This document shows positions 5,541 through 6,189 of a stretch of DNA of 6,189 nucleotides, piece by piece. Positions within the stretch are counted from its first letter, which is position 1, and each line of letters opens with the position of its first letter. This DNA is from JAIPEL01 sp050115795 (GTDB lineage Bacteria; Desulfobacterota; Desulfobacteria; Desulfobacterales; CAFBRK01), in the NCBI GenBank assembly GCA_050115795.1, contig JASFPT010000243.1, forward strand, positions 1-6,189, in the 5' to 3' direction. The notes below the pieces were generated by a model. The model did not search any database, had not been told where the DNA came from, and was given only the letters and a program-made list of their open reading frames with translations. The position numbers were made by a program, and so were the translations under genes.

Positions 5541-5593
5541 CCCACCGTTTTCATTTGACGCCCCTTTCCGGTTTGGCTTCGGATTTCGGTCTA

Positions 5594-6189
5594 TCAGTAT
5601 TCCATCTGCTGTTCCAGGATTTTATATTCTTCCCGAAAAGTAGAATCCAAATTTCTTCCACTACGCCGAAATTCATACGTTTCAGGGTCTATCAGGCGCA
5701 TTGTCTCCTCGGGGAACTTTTTAAAGCATTTATTTTTCAAAACGACTTTCCCGAAATTTCCCCTCGATGAATAGACGTGCTCCACGTAGAAATTCCTGGC
5801 GGTCTGCTGCCTGCTTTTTTCCCTGCTGTATAGATTCAGCAGGTAGTTTTTCCGAATGTCTTCGCTCAGCAGATCGACGTACTCATCGTGAAGCCTATTG
5901 ACGTAGACGTGATCGCATTTGAATCGGCCTTTGAAAATGATGGCGCTGAGAAGCTCCTGGAGGATGGACAGCCGGATGATTCTCCGGTAGGCTTCGACAA
6001 TCGGATGCTCGGTGACGATCTTCTCGTAGACGCCGTCCTGCCGCCACCGATTCCCCAAATCATCCAGCCACGTGAGCAGTGTTTCCAGCCGGCTGACAAA
6101 GCCTTCCTTTTTCAGGTTGACCCTGGCCGAACCGATGTAACGGTCCGCATAGAATCCGTCGTAGGTCTCGTAATAGACGGCCAGGGCTG
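5594..6189 (-). CDS. Unrecognised protein, C-terminal 197 residues
   Basis: The frame is open from the right edge (first full codon ends at 6187) to TGA at 5594-5596, followed at once by an in-frame TAG. The N-terminus lies outside the window, so no start is chosen; an internal TTG at 6058 has no special support. The visible part begins ALAVYYETYDGFYADRYIGS, is rich in Tyr, Arg, Lys and Glu, and looks largely helical and soluble, with no membrane segment. Notable stretches are AYRRIIRLSILQELLSAIIF, SEDIRKNYLLNLYSREKSRQ and a C-terminal EEYKILEQQMEY. I do not recognise a family. Parts of the gene (about 5640-5780) are clearly more AT-rich than the other genes here, which may point to a different origin. 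It precedes the decayed LprI-like gene by 39 nt, suggesting a former two-gene operon. Confidence 0.7.
   Translation of the reverse strand, partial: ALAVYYETYDGFYADRYIGSARVNLKKEGFVSRLETLLTWLDDLGNRWRQDGVYEKIVTEHPIVEAYRRIIRLSILQELLSAIIFKGRFKCDHVYVNRLHDEYVDLLSEDIRKNYLLNLYSREKSRQQTARNFYVEHVYSSRGNFGKVVLKNKCFKKFPEETMRLIDPETYEFRRSGRNLDSTFREEYKILEQQMEY

Larger units (their letters stand above)
5298..5554 (-). pseudogene. Degraded LprI/DUF1311-like lysozyme-inhibitor-type gene
   Basis: The minus frame from about 5513 to TAA at 5298-5300 reads AGFDCDQADSSVEELICSDL then DLAALDAEMNRYYRKLEGSL. This matches the start of the LprI/DUF1311 domain (F-D-C, V-E-x-x-I-C, L-A-x-L-D, Y), a small secreted domain linked in some members to lysozyme inhibition. 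The best start, ATG at 5554 behind AAAGGGG, is out of frame with it by two bases, and the space for a signal peptide is only about 15 codons, so a deletion or frameshift is likely there. The usual second half (Q-x-x-W...R-D-x-C) is missing: after LAGAPG the sequence becomes unrelated near 5373. A GTG at 5480 is the only downstream start. It follows the 5594 gene by 39 nt and was probably its operon partner. Confidence 0.6.

Overview
The window is GC-rich (clearly lower only in some intergenic stretches and in the last ~600 bases) and compact, with genes on both strands. The gene types (a DUF6125-like cysteine-rich protein next to a DinB-fold protein, a Tat-exported SUOX-fold molybdoenzyme, a type II haloacid dehalogenase, a periplasmic TPR protein) and the codon use suggest a Desulfobacterota (former Deltaproteobacteria) chromosome. 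That placement is an inference from remembered family distribution, not a database result. No rRNA, tRNA, CRISPR array or intact mobile element was found.

Layout. Positions 1-932 (+): the 3' end of a DinB-like gene followed after 9 nt by a cysteine-rich DUF6125-like gene, very probably one operon. Positions 1121-1546 (-): a small single-pass membrane protein of unknown function. Positions 1547-2028: a gene-poor stretch holding a near-consensus sigma70-type promoter on the minus strand that runs almost at once into a perfect 12-bp intrinsic terminator. Positions 2029-3837 (-): a haloacid dehalogenase, a Tat-type molybdopterin oxidoreductase, and upstream of it a short membrane-protein reading frame broken by an in-frame TGA. 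Positions 3838-4300: an intergenic region with short inverted repeats. Positions 4301-4798 (+): a secreted TPR protein. Positions 4799-5297: a gene-free stretch with a nested inverted repeat and scraps of possible decayed coding sequence. Positions 5298-5554 (-): a degraded LprI/DUF1311-like gene. Positions 5594 to the right edge (-): the C-terminal part of an unrecognised protein.

Together the genes look like ordinary accessory chromosome rather than one coordinated system. The upstream frame, the molybdoenzyme and possibly the dehalogenase may share a transcript, but no heme partner for the molybdoenzyme is visible. I did not find a convincing new biological system. The parts most worth a second look are the promoter-into-terminator module at 1818-1905, the TGA-interrupted frame at 3583-3837 (with a full-length anti-SD complement on its opposite strand), and the decayed 4799-5554 segment.
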